Assembly: GCF_900103255.1 (NCBI RefSeq)
Contig: NZ_FMWS01000037.1
Location: forward strand, 1-64,000
Source: Gilliamella bombi
Lineage (GTDB): Bacteria; Pseudomonadota; Gammaproteobacteria; Enterobacterales; Orbaceae
Length of the DNA stretch: 64,000 nt
Direction: 5' to 3'
Shown here: positions 1-10,142 of the stretch, piece after piece
Layout of the letters: every line of letters starts with the position of its first letter
Position numbering within the stretch: the first letter of the stretch is position 1
Translations under genes and position numbers: made by a program
The notes under the pieces: model-generated
Told to the model about the DNA's origin: nothing
Databases searched by the model: none
Seen by the model: the letters and a program-made list of their open reading frames with translations, nothing else

Positions 1-440
1 AAAATAAAAAATCCAATAAAATCAATAGTCTACCTGAGATATTTTAGAGCAAGAAACACGCTTATAGCACCATAATATTAATAAGTTTGCCTTATCAGAG
101 CGCCAAAATATGCCGATAATGAAGTAAAGCTAGCACGCCAAATTGGGCTGTTGGGCGTGTTTGTGTTTTAGATGTTATCAGCAATATTAATCATTCCACC
201 AAAGGTTAAAATGCCTGAAATCTGACATCATATTTTAATTAAAAAATTCACCTACTTTTATAACTGAATCATTTCTATCTTTATGTTTCTTTAAATTTAT
301 TTACATTTCTTTACAAAAAAGTCCGCCAAAAAACTAGCCAATTTTTTTTTTAACGACTATACTCTTATTGCTATAGAAAAATAAGCAAACAATCAAAAAA
401 ATACAAATAAAACAAAGTATTACTTGACAGGTGGAACGAA
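1..440. other. Upstream region of adhesin 1, similar to the flank after the CRISPR array
   Basis: I see no gene here. The first 40 bases resemble the sequence that begins near 61979, just past the CRISPR array, and similarity resumes near 300-440 (the 'aactagcca' block, an 'aaacaatcaaa' block, then 'acttgac'). The stretch is therefore the paralogous copy of the promoter region of the second adhesin. It is strongly AT-rich and ends with a Shine-Dalgarno-like AGGTGG seven bases before the ATG at 441. Whether a CRISPR array also lies to the left cannot be seen. Confidence 0.5.
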
Positions 441-2050
441 ATGCATTATCATTTTAGGCACAAGGCACAAGGCACAAGCACTGGCAAACCTATGTCTTAA
501 ATTTATCAAATAATCCTATTCGACGAGTTTTTACACGAAACTTATTTATATCTTCGAAATTATCTCTCGAATTATTATCGAAATTATTCACAAAACTATC
601 TTTAAAAATCCCATTGGCATTAGCGCCATTGTTGTTATTGCTGTACTCATTAGAATCGCAGGCATTATCGGCCACAACTTCTGAGCGCATTCACGGTACT
701 GCGCCTTATTTAACCTTTGATGGCGGTGCAACCCATGCCGATTCAATTAGTCCCTTATTATCAGTAACATTGCCCGGAAACAAAATTATTACTGTATCAA
801 ATGATAGCTCAAGTATGGAAAATCCATTAGTGTTAGATAAACTTTCGGCCACTTTTGCAGATATTAAGACATTAGTACCTCATGGAGATTATCCAGAGGT
901 ATTGGCAGATAAAGTGATTGATGACAATGGTTATTGGAAGGATGATGATGGCGATACACTTCATCGTGTCAATTCAAGTAAATTAAAAATTAAATGGGAA
1001 AATATAGAAGGGCAAGATATTACTGATTATGTGAAGCACCATGCCAATAGCTTACTCAATGGGTGTGATGCACCTTATAAATTGACGTTAGAAGTTGGGG
1101 ATATGAGTATTGAAACAGAATATGGCATACCATCTCAAGGAGGGCATTTTACGGGAGGAAGACATACCTATTTCATTTATCCGAAGGTGGATAAACCTAA
1201 GTTTTGTTACGCAAAACCAAATTTAGAGTTTGATTTTCACTCGGGTAAAATCCCTTATGATGGAGCGATTTCATCTATTAACGCAGGTAATGGTGAGTGG
1301 AATAAGCACAGGGGATTTTATGCTTATAATCCAGCGAATCCTGGGGCAAATTTTCCAACCACAGGCTCTCATAATTTATTTTTTTACTTGAGCGTTGCAG
1401 GAATGAAAGCACAAGAATTTATTAATACGAATGGTGATACAATTTCCAAAGGAGGCGTAACGCTCAAATTGCATAGGGAAAATAGTTCTCCTACTGGTTT
1501 AGTCAAAATTACCTTAACTGGCCCAAGTTTAGAAAATCCCGGGGCTTTTACACCTTCGACATTTTATTGGCGAGATGAAAGTAATCAACCATTATATAGT
1601 TTTAAGCTTGAGCGTTGGTATGTAGCTAAAAAAGGTGGTGGTGCTGGTGGGTATCAAAATGCAGTAGCATTTTGTAATAATTTTAATGGTGGTGGGTATC
1701 GGATAATAAAAGTACTTGATTTTACTAATGGAAGGGCTAGTAAAGTCAACTGGCAAATAGGTATAGTTGAACCGTTTTATCTGAGAAAAATTAGTTATAA
1801 AGCAAATGGTTATTGGATGGGGGGATTACTTAGTGAATGGGGTCGTATGACACAGCTTTACTATAAAGACAGTGATTGGGAATATTTTCGTGTTGGCGAT
1901 CCTGCTTGGGGAGATTCTAGAGCCGCTTATTGGACTTCAGATGATCAAAATCGTTGGAGATATAACTATGTTGTAGAGGCCAATACTGGTGGTGTTGGTG
2001 ATAGAGATCATTCGGATCAAGATTATAGAGTAGCCTGCGTTACACCTTAG
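441..2050 (+). CDS. Adhesion-domain (DUF823-like) secreted protein, out of frame at a 7-bp repeat tract
   Basis: Uninterrupted coding runs from about 458 to 2050 and ends in the family's typical VACV terminus. The usual gene call would start at a TTG at 614, in the middle of the hydrophobic signal segment and without a ribosome-binding site. The better start is the ATG at 441 (AGGTGG before it), but its frame hits TAA at 498-500. One more copy of the 7-bp repeat at 457-477, or only one copy, joins the two frames and gives a long N-terminus (MHYHFRH...HWQTYVLNLS), then a Leu-rich signal segment cleaved after about QALSA. The mature part has a variable N-terminal half and a C-terminal adhesion domain with NFPTTG, a SEWG motif and paired cysteines, as in passenger tips of invasin/ZirU-like proteins. 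It lacks a beta-barrel or an anchor. The family call is from memory of its motifs. As sequenced, the gene should be OFF. Confidence 0.7.
457..477 (+). repeat. Three tandem GGCACAA units (putative phase-variation tract)
   Basis: Three perfect copies of GGCACAA lie 16 bases after the ATG at 441. Each unit shifts the frame by one base. With three copies the ATG frame stops at 498-500. With one, four or seven copies it runs into the adhesin frame, which is open from 458 through the signal peptide. The second adhesin has a tract at the same codon position but with GACACCA units. Confidence 0.75.
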
Positions 2051-2092
2051 TTTGCAGCTACCATCTAAAACACGTCTAATCATGGTTATTTA

Positions 2093-2119
2093 GGCAAGAA
2101 AAAACTAAATTTTTTGCCG
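2093..2119 (+). terminator. Possible terminator after adhesin 1
   Basis: GGCAA-g-AAAA pairs with TTTTTTGCC across a short loop, 40 bases after the adhesin stop. The rest of the gap 2051-2391 is AT-rich. It has a TATAAT at 2349-2354 that could be the -10 of proC, without a convincing -35. Confidence 0.35.
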
Positions 2120-2391
2120 AGATAGCCAATAAAATGTACATTGATGTAGACTAAGAACTAATGTGGTTGCTAATTAGTTTTTAAGCAATATGCCAGTAAA
2201 TACTACTTTTCTTATTTAAAAAGTAAAATGTATAACAAATATTGAGCACACACTTTAATAGAAATTAACCTTAGATTTAAAATATTTATAAAAATAATTA
2301 ACAATAAACTATATTGTTAAAAAGTGGGTTTTGTATCAAAAAATATTCTATAATTGTGAAAAAGCATTGATATTAAAAAGGTGGTAAATAA

Positions 2392-3201
2392 ATGGAACAA
2401 AAAATTGGTTTTATTGGTTTAGGTAACATGGGGAATGCCATATTGCAAGGTATTTTGGGCAGTAATATTGTGCCGGGAACCCAAATTTATGTTTATGATC
2501 ATCATCCAGAAAAAGGTCAAGTTCTTAATCAAACTTATTCAGTAAATAATCTTGATTCAGCGAGAGATGTTGCTCGAGAAGCCGATATAGTTTTTGTTGC
2601 GGTTAAGCCTAATGTGATTGTTGATGTACTTGTTGATATTCAAAAAGAATTAAAGAAAAATACCATCGTTATTTCAATTGCGGCAGGTGTTACCATTAAA
2701 ACAATTGCCAAATGCGTGGGTTATGAGCAAAAAATTATACGAGTTATGCCTAACACACCAGCCCTTGTTAATGCCGCTATGTGTTCAATTACCCCTAATA
2801 CCGAAATTACCGATGAAGAATTGTCTATTGTTCAACAATTGTTAAATTGTATTGGTGAAACGGAAGTTGTTCCTGAAGATTTAATTGACGCAGTTATTGG
2901 TGCAAGTGGATCTTCCCCCGCTTTTGTGTTTATGTTTATTGAAGCATTAGCTGATGGTGCGGTTAAAGGCGGATTATCAAGAAAACAAGCTTACAAGTTT
3001 GCTGCCCAAGCAGTTTTGGGATCGGCAAAACTACTATTAGATACAGGTAAACATCCAGGGGAGTTAAAAGATATGGTCTGCTCACCTGCGGGTACAACCA
3101 TTGAGGGTGTGCAACTACTTGAAGCCAAAGGATTTAGGTCAGCAGTTATTGATGCAGTGGAAGCAACGATAAAAAAATCTCAAATGATGGCAAAAGATTA
3201 A
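2392..3201 (+). CDS. proC: Pyrroline-5-carboxylate reductase
   Basis: ProC catalyses the last step of proline synthesis, the NAD(P)H-dependent reduction of 1-pyrroline-5-carboxylate to proline, in the cytosol. The 269-residue protein has the normal family length. It opens with the Rossmann motif IGFIGLGNMGNAI and has the dinucleotide-domain segments VFVAVKP and RVMPNTPA. The C-terminal helical domain carries the GASGSSPAF and SPAGTTIEG signatures that build the active site at the dimer interface. The ATG has a GGTGG ribosome-binding site nine bases upstream. It appears monocistronic; the next gene starts 300 bases later. Confidence 0.95.
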   Translation: MEQKIGFIGLGNMGNAILQGILGSNIVPGTQIYVYDHHPEKGQVLNQTYSVNNLDSARDVAREADIVFVAVKPNVIVDVLVDIQKELKKNTIVISIAAGVTIKTIAKCVGYEQKIIRVMPNTPALVNAAMCSITPNTEITDEELSIVQQLLNCIGETEVVPEDLIDAVIGASGSSPAFVFMFIEALADGAVKGGLSRKQAYKFAAQAVLGSAKLLLDTGKHPGELKDMVCSPAGTTIEGVQLLEAKGFRSAVIDAVEATIKKSQMMAKD

Positions 3202-3504
3202 TGTTATAAAATTCATAATGTTATATCTTTAAATTAGCGTTATGAATTATTTTTACTGATATAATAGGTAATCTTTTAAAAAGATTGCTTGCATTAGTAA
3301 ACTAATTATGAGTAAATAGAAACAAGCATACGACATGCGGATTTATTTTGTAACATTTCGATATATGTAGTTTGTAGTTTACTATAGCTTAGAGATTAGT
3401 TTTCTTTAGTATATTCTTCTTAGTGTTAATAAGTAATCTAGGTTTTATGTTTTTGAATATAGTCCTTTAAGGGCTAAAGTTAATTTATTTATAGGAAGAT
3501 TATT
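3202..3504 (+). promoter_or_regulatory. Long leader of the cold-shock gene
   Basis: About 300 bases separate proC from the cold-shock gene without an open frame. csp genes usually have a long structured 5' UTR that refolds at low temperature, and the space allows one. I do not recognise a defined cold box. A GGAAG ribosome-binding site precedes the ATG at 3505. Confidence 0.35.
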
Positions 3505-3714
3505 ATGTCTAAGAAAACTGGTCAAGTAAAATGGTTCAACGAAAGTAAAGGTTTTGGTTTCATTTCCCCCGCTGATGGTAGCAAAGATGTATTTGTACAT
3601 TTCTCTGCAATTTCTGGCGATGGATTCAAAACATTAGGTGAAGGTCAACAAGTAGAATTTTCAATTCAAGACAGCCCTCGTGGTCCTTCTGCTGCTGATG
3701 TTATTGTAATCTAA
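3505..3714 (+). CDS. Cold-shock protein (CspA family)
   Basis: This 69-residue single cold-shock domain is an RNA chaperone that melts secondary structure in mRNA. Both RNA-binding motifs are intact: RNP1 as KGFGFI and RNP2 as VFVHFS. The length and the C-terminal VIVI fit CspC/CspE-type paralogues as well as CspA, so no single symbol is assigned. It stands alone, with a long leader before it and a hairpin terminator directly after. Confidence 0.93.
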   Translation: MSKKTGQVKWFNESKGFGFISPADGSKDVFVHFSAISGDGFKTLGEGQQVEFSIQDSPRGPSAADVIVI

Positions 3715-3724
3715 GTCTTTTATT

Positions 3725-3755
3725 ATCTTATCAGCATTTGCTGGTAAGATTTATA
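3725..3755 (+). terminator. Terminator of the cold-shock gene
   Basis: An 11-bp stem (ATCTTATCAGC with GCTGGTAAGAT, one G-T pair) closes a 4-base loop ten bases after the stop codon. A T/A-rich tail follows. Confidence 0.7.
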
Positions 3756-3863
3756 TATTTCCATCCTAAAATTCTTCGCTACATCCTAGCTATTTTATAA
3801 TATTCAAATTATTTTTTATAGATTATCAATGAAATGTAATAAAGGATAAAAATTAGTATTTTT

Positions 3864-4134
3864 ATGGCGCCTTTAGGCATTTTTTCAGTAACTATGACTG
3901 ATTTATCTGAAGTTTGTAAAAAGTTTTTATAAAATTGATACTTTACTCAAAACTAGCCCTGATGATTTAGCAATTAAATAACAAACTGACATAATCAAAC
4001 AAAGCTTAGAATATAATAAACAATAAATTTCTGCACCACCAGTCGATAATCAAGAAGTGGACTGTAAACTAGTTATTGGTTCACATTGACATGTTGAAGC
4101 TTCACTCCCCCCTAAAAAAATAGGTATTTTATAA
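3864..4134 (+). pseudogene. Possible degraded small gene
   Basis: The gap 3756-4140 has no intact gene. An ATG at 3864 opens a 22-codon frame (MAPLGIFSVTMTDLSEVCKK...). After a one-base shift a protein-like frame continues (LLKTSPDDLAIK, then QTDIIKQSLEYNKQ, then SAPPVDNQEVDCKLVIGSH) to 4134, broken by two TAA and one TGA. The composition looks like former coding sequence. I do not recognise the family, and chance similarity to coding sequence is possible. Confidence 0.3.
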
Positions 4135-4140
4135 GGTGCC

Positions 4141-4623
4141 TTATTTGTTATTATGTCGAAAATCCCAAGGAGCTATTGGATGTTTATCTTTCCATAGTCC
4201 TTTTTTATTTTGTTTTGCTCTAGTCTCTAATTTTACCATTATTTTGTTATTAGCTACTCCTTTATAACGGTATGCCCAAGCATAACCTTTTTCGACCATT
4301 TTGGCATTGATATTAACTTTATTTAAAAAAATAGTACCTAAGGTTCTTTTATAGATATCTTTTTTGTTTTCTTTAACAAAAACATTTTTACCAGCAATGA
4401 GTGAAGCTAAATATTTCCGTGATACATTACCATAGGCTTGTTTACTTTCAGGCGCATCGATATCAAGCAAACGAACACGGATTTTTTGTTTTTTGATAGT
4501 TAAGATATCAACTGTATCGCCATCAATTACTTTGACAACTTTACCATTGAAATCAGCATAAACTAGTGTGTTTGATAAAAAAAATAAAATAATACAAATT
4601 AATAAAGGTTTTAAACGATTCAT
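4141..4623 (-). CDS. Secreted thermonuclease-like protein (SNase domain)
   Basis: This is a small staphylococcal-nuclease-type protein that probably degrades DNA or RNA in the periplasm or outside the cell. The start is set at the ATG at 4623, because the following residues (MNRLKPLLICIILFFL) form a proper signal peptide ending near VYA; a longer in-frame extension to 4662 is unlikely. The SNase core shows KVIDGDTVDI and the RVRLLDIDAPES block that carries the catalytic Arg and metal-binding Asp residues, and later the GYAWAYR and KKGLW segments typical of the family. It ends 5 bases after the possible pseudogene and stands apart from fabA. The physiological substrate is unknown. Confidence 0.85.
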   Translation of the reverse strand: MNRLKPLLICIILFFLSNTLVYADFNGKVVKVIDGDTVDILTIKKQKIRVRLLDIDAPESKQAYGNVSRKYLASLIAGKNVFVKENKKDIYKRTLGTIFLNKVNINAKMVEKGYAWAYRYKGVANNKIMVKLETRAKQNKKGLWKDKHPIAPWDFRHNNK

Positions 4624-4759
4624 TATAAATAAAAAAGTATAAAAATTTGTAGCATTATACATGATTATTCATGCTATAACTAAATATGGATTTAATAAAA
4701 AAGAGATGATGTCAACCTTACTTGTATTTAATAAGGCTGACAGAATGAGTAGCTTTAAA

Positions 4760-5281
4760 TTAAAAAGCGTTGGTATCTTGGAATAGACCTACTTTTAAAT
4801 CAGATGCTTGATAAATAAGCTTACCATCAACAAAAACTTCACCATCACCGATACCCATAATTAATTTGCGATTAATAACACGTTTGAAATGGATTTTATA
4901 GGTTACTTTTTTATTGGTTGGTAGTACTTGGCCAGTAAATTTTACCTCACCAACACCTAAAGCGCGGCCTTTCCCTTTACCACCAATCCAACCTAAATAA
5001 AATCCAACTAATTGCCACATAGCATCAAGTCCTAGGCAACCAGGCATAACTGGATCGTTTTTAAAATGACATTTAAAAAACCATAAATCGGGATTAATAT
5101 CAAGTTCAGCTTCAACAAAACCTTTGCCAAAGTTGCCACCGTTTTCATTCATTTCGATAATACGATCCATCATTAACATTAAATCAGATGGTAATGGTGG
5201 TCCATCATGACCAAATAATTCATTATTGCCTGATTTAATCAGATCTGCTTTATCGTACGATGATTTACGTTCAAATGTCAT
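4760..5281 (-). CDS. fabA: 3-hydroxydecanoyl-ACP dehydratase/isomerase
   Basis: FabA dehydrates beta-hydroxyacyl-ACP and isomerises the C10 trans-2 intermediate to cis-3, the branch point for unsaturated fatty acids. The protein has 173 residues, close to the E. coli enzyme. The catalytic His (H72, in [12 protein letters not shown]) and the active-site Asp (D86, in LGLDAMWQL) are both present, so the hot-dog fold should be active. The gene sits 117 bases downstream of the lonH/ycbZ gene on the same strand, the enterobacterial neighbourhood. A 12-bp palindrome (AGTTAGCTAACT, 5332-5343) lies in the spacer upstream of fabA; a regulatory role there is a guess. Confidence 0.96.
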   Translation of the reverse strand: MTFERKSSYDKADLIKSGNNELFGHDGPPLPSDLMLMMDRIIEMNENGGNFGKGFVEAELDINPDLWFFKCHFKNDPVMPGCLGLDAMWQLVGFYLGWIGGKGKGRALGVGEVKFTGQVLPTNKKVTYKIHFKRVINRKLIMGIGDGEVFVDGKLIYQASDLKVGLFQDTNAF

Positions 5282-5398
5282 AAAAAAACCTTTTATTTAA
5301 TGTAAATTAAAACATGTTTTGAAAAATTGAAAGTTAGCTAACTCTCTTTTTCTATTTCGTAATTAATAAAATTTTGAACCAAAGTTTATTTGGTATTA

Positions 5399-7171
5399 TT
5401 ACTTTTTGCAATATTTTTGCCATCTACTTAACCAACTATCTTGTTTTTTGTCCTGCAACAATACTGCTTGCATACGTGCATGAATCAATTGGTAAAGATT
5501 AATGCTATCTTTATCTTTATAAGGAATACCTGTTAGTAGGTAAAGCGCATCAGCAACATGTTCAACAGACCATATTGAAAACTTTCCTTGATCGATTGCT
5601 TCAATAACATCATCATTTAAACTTAAATGGCGTTGATTGGTGGCTGGTATGATCACTCCTTGTTGACCTGTTAAGCCTTGTTGTTTACAAACAGCAAAAA
5701 ATCCTTCAATTTTTTCGTTCACTCCACCAATTGATTGGACATGACCAAATTGATCTACTGAACCAGTAACAGCCAATTGTTGATCAATAGGTTGTTGTGA
5801 TAAAGCGCTAATGATTGCACAAAGCCCCGCAAGTGAAGCGCTGTCACCATCAATTTCACTGTAAGATTGTTCAAACACTAAAGAAGTTGAAAAAGGTAAT
5901 TGATGATTGATAGCAAATTCAGACATAATAAATGCCTGCATTATCATCATTCCTTTTGAGTGAATATTACCAGCTAATTCTGTTTTGCGTTCTATATCAA
6001 TTATCTCTCCATCACCAAAATGAATAAGACAACTTAGACGAGTGGGTTCACCAATCGCTTTTGGATATCCAGGGTATTCAATGACTGATAAGCCATTTAT
6101 TTGACCAACAACTTGCTCTTTAGTATTAATCATTATTTGATTACTAAATATCTCCTCATGTAGCCTTTCTTGCAAATAATTTTCATGCCATGATTTTTGC
6201 TTTATAGCAGAAGTGATGGCTGATTCATCGATTACATTATTTTGCATAAAGTGTGTAGCATTAACTAATAGCGAATTAATCCAATCTACTGAAAGAGGAA
6301 GGTAATGTTGATCACCTGTATAGCGAGTAGCCTCTTTGTAAATTTTTGCTAAAGCTAAGGTATCAATATTGGGTAATTGTTGTTTGTTCGCAATAAAATT
6401 TAAATAATTAATCCATTGTTCGATTTGTTCTGGCGATTTGACCTGCAATTCATTTTCAAATTCAGTATAAATAGAAGTTGAATAAAATTCAGGTTCAAAA
6501 TCTTGTAATTCTGCTAAACTTAATCTATCCCCAACTAAAATGATTCGTAAATCAAGTGGCATAGGAGGAATAGACAAAGGTAAAGGATGAGATTCGTCAG
6601 CTGAAACCCATTCAAACTCTTGCTTTATTACCATTTGTTTTAGTTTAGACCATAACAATGGTTGGCTAAGTAGTGAGCGAAGGCCTAAAATTAAAATGCC
6701 GCCATTAGCACGATGAACAAGTCCAGCTTGTAATTTTATAGGGCTATTTTCAGGTTGTCTAACACAACCAAATAGTTTTTCACTATCAACAGAAGATGCA
6801 AATAAACAATTGTCTTGAGCTGCAAAATTATCTTGTTTGCTCTTTGCATTGGCCAGCGTAATTTTACTTTCGCTAAAAAAATAACTATAGCCTAATGAAG
6901 GTGAATATAAATCAGATTTAATGGCTTGTCTTAGTAAATCAAAAAAAAGCTCGCTTTCAGGTGCTTTAAGCAACATAAAACGTGGGCTATAACATACTCT
7001 TTTGGGTGGGCATAACAGTGCTAAGGCTGAGGCCACACGTGGTTGCCACATGAGTAAATGTTCTGATTTTTCTGATGCTAATGATATTGAATTATTAGTT
7101 TTGTTTCTAAGTTCAGAAATATAGGATAAATCAGGCTGGATCTGTTTTGCGTTGAGTTGTTTAATTGCCAA
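5399..7171 (-). CDS. ycbZ: Lon-family protease (YcbZ/LonH type)
   Basis: This 590-residue protein matches the E. coli YcbZ (LonH) family in length and place, directly upstream of fabA. The C-terminal Lon proteolytic domain has the Ser in DGDSASLAG (about residue 440) and a Lys in the GGVNEKIEG block (about residue 484), the Ser-Lys dyad. The N-terminal part is a divergent AAA-like region (RANGGILILGL; LRIILVGD) with no clear Walker A motif, as expected for this branch. The substrate is not well established. It runs leftwards and is divergent from yejM. Confidence 0.88.
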   Translation of the reverse strand: MAIKQLNAKQIQPDLSYISELRNKTNNSISLASEKSEHLLMWQPRVASALALLCPPKRVCYSPRFMLLKAPESELFFDLLRQAIKSDLYSPSLGYSYFFSESKITLANAKSKQDNFAAQDNCLFASSVDSEKLFGCVRQPENSPIKLQAGLVHRANGGILILGLRSLLSQPLLWSKLKQMVIKQEFEWVSADESHPLPLSIPPMPLDLRIILVGDRLSLAELQDFEPEFYSTSIYTEFENELQVKSPEQIEQWINYLNFIANKQQLPNIDTLALAKIYKEATRYTGDQHYLPLSVDWINSLLVNATHFMQNNVIDESAITSAIKQKSWHENYLQERLHEEIFSNQIMINTKEQVVGQINGLSVIEYPGYPKAIGEPTRLSCLIHFGDGEIIDIERKTELAGNIHSKGMMIMQAFIMSEFAINHQLPFSTSLVFEQSYSEIDGDSASLAGLCAIISALSQQPIDQQLAVTGSVDQFGHVQSIGGVNEKIEGFFAVCKQQGLTGQQGVIIPATNQRHLSLNDDVIEAIDQGKFSIWSVEHVADALYLLTGIPYKDKDSINLYQLIHARMQAVLLQDKKQDSWLSRWQKYCKK

Positions 7172-7360
7172 AGTTTTTATCTTTTTGTTAACTTATTTCA
7201 TTTTGAAATTATAACAAGTATCCGATGTATCGCCAACAGATTACCAAAATCTTTATGGTAGCAAATAAAAAATTTACAGAAAGATTTTTTAAAATCAGGT
7301 AAACTAAAACATAATTTATTGTTTATTCATCTTAATAATCACCATTAGCAACGACTTAAT

Positions 7361-9133
7361 ATGCTCAAAATCAAAAATACTTACTTCAAAGACTATCGTG
7401 CCTCACAAATTGTTAGTTGGGGGCATTGGTTTACGTTGTTTAATATTTTTGTTGTAATTTTACTAGGTAGTCAATATTTATTTATTGCAGATTGGCCTCG
7501 TACTTTTATGGGGCGATTTTATGCAATTATTAGTGCAATCGGACATTTCAGCTATTTGACCTTTATTGCTTATTTGATTCTGCTTTTTCCGTTAAGTTTT
7601 TTCATTCATTCATCTCGATGGCAAAGGATAATTGCAACGGTTTTTGCAACAGTAGGTCTTTCATTACTAATTATTGATATTGAAGTTTTTTCGCATTTTA
7701 GAATGCACCTTAATTTGTCTATTTGGCAATTATTTTCATCGCAAAAAGTCACTTATTTAAGTACGGTATTTATTGCTATTCCGTTTATTTTGTTGATTGA
7801 AATTTTATTTTCGGTATGGAGCTGGAAAAAATTACGTAGTTTAAGTAAACGTAAACGTTATGCAAAGCCCGTAGTAATTCTTTTTATTCTTTGTTTTGTT
7901 ACCTCACATTTGATTCATATTTGGGCTGATGCTAATTTTTATCGACCAATTACTATGCAGCGTTCAAGCCTACCTCTTTCTTATCCTTTAACTGCTCGCC
8001 ATTTTCTTGAGCGCTATGGCTTTATTAAAGAAAATGATTATCGTGATCGTGTTGCTCAAGAAGGGAATCCTTTTGCGATGGCAATTGAATATCCGTTGGG
8101 AAATATTGTTTATAATCAAAAGCCAATAAAAAATAATGTGTTAATGATTGTTATTGAAGGGTGGAATACTAATTTATTAACTCAACATATGCCGTGGTTA
8201 AATGAATTTTCTCAAGATAATATTTTCTTTGCTAATCATTATGGTGCAAGTAATCAGTCCTATTTAAATGACTTTTCATTGTTTTATGGATTAGATCCTA
8301 ACTACTATAATAGTATCCTTGTTGGACATAAACCGTCTGTATTGCTTGATGTCGTTACAAAACAGCACTACAACTTAGGTCTATTTTCGGAAGATGGTTT
8401 TGCTGAGCCTTTATATCGTTCAGCTTTGTTATCTAATTTTTCAATACCACAACCTAAAAAACAATCTAATAAACAAATAACAGAAAACTGGAGGACTTGG
8501 CATGAAGAACAAAATAGCCTTGCTAATCATGCACCTTTGTTTTCTATAATCCAATATTCATTGGGTAATAAAAATAAAAAAATCACGATATCTGATCTTC
8601 AATCAGAAGCTAAAAGGCTAGATCAATACATTGAATCATTAATTGCCTATTTAAAATTATCTAATGCCTATGATGATACGATTATTGTTATTACTGGTTC
8701 GAATGATATTAAAATTGATGAGGTGAAAAAAGTAGCATCACGCAATACAAGTAGTGATTTTAAGAGAGAATCATTAAAAGTACCATTGATTATATCATGG
8801 CCGAATAAAGGAAGTGCTCAAATAACAGAAGCAACTTCGCAAACTGATATTATGCTTACATTAATGCAAGACGCATTTTATGTTACTACGCCACCTCAAC
8901 AATACAGTCAAGGTAAAAACCTATTTACTCAAAAGCCTAGACAATGGCTAGTTGCTGGTGATGAAAATACTATAGCAGCACTTTATGATGATAAAACGGT
9001 TGTTTTAGATGCTTTTGGTCGTTCTAAAATTTATGATATTAATGGTAAATTGCAAAAAGAAGAAAAAATTAGCTTACCCATCTTTTTGCAAATCGTTACT
9101 GAAAATCGCCGTTTTATGGTTGTCGATAATTAA
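7361..9133 (+). CDS. yejM: Inner-membrane LPS-regulating protein YejM/PbgA/LapC
   Basis: YejM senses lipid A and controls LpxC proteolysis through LapB, setting LPS output. The 590-residue protein has the family plan: about five N-terminal transmembrane helices (residues 15-190), a linker rich in basic residues, then a periplasmic sulfatase/alkaline-phosphatase-like fold. That fold starts with VLMIVIEGWNTN, where the usual sulfatase nucleophile context is altered, consistent with a non-enzymatic domain. In E. coli it is essential. It is divergent from the Lon-family gene and ends 39 bases before the convergent lipA. Confidence 0.93.
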   Translation: MLKIKNTYFKDYRASQIVSWGHWFTLFNIFVVILLGSQYLFIADWPRTFMGRFYAIISAIGHFSYLTFIAYLILLFPLSFFIHSSRWQRIIATVFATVGLSLLIIDIEVFSHFRMHLNLSIWQLFSSQKVTYLSTVFIAIPFILLIEILFSVWSWKKLRSLSKRKRYAKPVVILFILCFVTSHLIHIWADANFYRPITMQRSSLPLSYPLTARHFLERYGFIKENDYRDRVAQEGNPFAMAIEYPLGNIVYNQKPIKNNVLMIVIEGWNTNLLTQHMPWLNEFSQDNIFFANHYGASNQSYLNDFSLFYGLDPNYYNSILVGHKPSVLLDVVTKQHYNLGLFSEDGFAEPLYRSALLSNFSIPQPKKQSNKQITENWRTWHEEQNSLANHAPLFSIIQYSLGNKNKKITISDLQSEAKRLDQYIESLIAYLKLSNAYDDTIIVITGSNDIKIDEVKKVASRNTSSDFKRESLKVPLIISWPNKGSAQITEATSQTDIMLTLMQDAFYVTTPPQQYSQGKNLFTQKPRQWLVAGDENTIAALYDDKTVVLDAFGRSKIYDINGKLQKEEKISLPIFLQIVTENRRFMVVDN

Positions 9134-9172
9134 TTTAGCTTTTGAGTAGAATTATAAAAAGGGGGGTGAAGA

Positions 9173-10132
9173 TTACTTCACCTCTTTGCCCATTGCTTGT
9201 AAATCAGCATGATAAGATGAACGTACAAATGGTCCACAAGCTGCATGTGTGAATCCCATGTCTAATGCCGTTTGCTTTAATTCTTCAAATTCTTGTGGCG
9301 AAACATAACGTTCAACGGGTAAATGATATTTACTTGGTTGTAAATATTGACCAAGCGTCAACATAGTAACACCATGGCTGCGTAAATCTTTTAACACTTG
9401 AATTAATTCTTGATTTGTTTCGCCAAGTCCTACCATTAAGCCAGATTTTGTAGGAATTTCAGGATGTCGTTCTTTAAATGCTGCCAGTAATTTAAGTGAT
9501 CCTTCATAGTTAGCACCAGGTCGAATCCTTTTATATAAGCGAGGTATATTTTCTAAATTATGATTAAATACATCGGGAGGATTATCACTTAAGACATCAA
9601 TTGCTTCATCAATACAACCACGAAAATCAGGAGTTAATGTTTCAACCTTTATATTTGGATTTAATTCTCTGATTTCTCGAGTACAATTAGCAAAATGGCT
9701 AGCTCCACCATCTTTTAAATCATCCCTATCAACCGAGGTAATAACAACATAGCGTAATTTCATTTCTTGAATGGTTTGCGCTAGCTTAATGGGTTCTTTA
9801 CTATCTGGTGGTAATGGTCTACCATGAGCTACATCACAAAATGGGCAACGGCGGGTACAAATATCACCTAAAATCATAAAAGTAGCCGTGCCATGATTAA
9901 AACATTCAGCTAAGTTAGGGCAAGATGCTTCTTCACAGACTGAATGTAATCCATGTTTGCGCATTGTGTTTTTAATATGTGCTATATTATCAGAGTGAGC
10001 AGATAATTTAATTCGCATCCATTCAGGTTTTTTTAGCGGTGCGACATCTTCTAATGTTACAGTTGGAATTAAGCGCGTCTTTTCGGCATCACGATATTTC
10101 GAACTTCTGATTATTGTTTCATTATTTTGCAT
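9173..10132 (-). CDS. lipA: Lipoyl synthase
   Basis: LipA is a radical SAM enzyme that inserts two sulfurs into octanoyl groups on the E2 and H proteins. The 319-residue protein carries both cluster motifs: the auxiliary set [12 protein letters not shown] and the radical-SAM set CTRRCPFC. The C-terminal RSSYHA holds the Ser ligand of the auxiliary cluster. It follows lipB by ten bases, and both lie next to the divergently transcribed pyruvate dehydrogenase operon, whose E2 (two lipoyl domains) is their substrate. Confidence 0.97.
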   Translation of the reverse strand: MQNNETIIRSSKYRDAEKTRLIPTVTLEDVAPLKKPEWMRIKLSAHSDNIAHIKNTMRKHGLHSVCEEASCPNLAECFNHGTATFMILGDICTRRCPFCDVAHGRPLPPDSKEPIKLAQTIQEMKLRYVVITSVDRDDLKDGGASHFANCTREIRELNPNIKVETLTPDFRGCIDEAIDVLSDNPPDVFNHNLENIPRLYKRIRPGANYEGSLKLLAAFKERHPEIPTKSGLMVGLGETNQELIQVLKDLRSHGVTMLTLGQYLQPSKYHLPVERYVSPQEFEELKQTALDMGFTHAACGPFVRSSYHADLQAMGKEVK

Positions 10133-10142
10133 AATTGGTATC

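Noticed and set aside
490-690. Minus-strand frame over the adhesin 1 signal region, and a similar one at 62359-62589
   Set aside because: Both mirror the Leu-rich signal-peptide codons of the plus-strand gene; their Asn/Asp-rich composition is what an antisense of TTA/ATT-rich sequence gives.
5332-5343. AGTTAGCTAACT palindrome upstream of fabA as a FabR or FadR site
   Set aside because: It does not match the known FabR or FadR patterns well; a 12-bp AT-rich palindrome can occur by chance.
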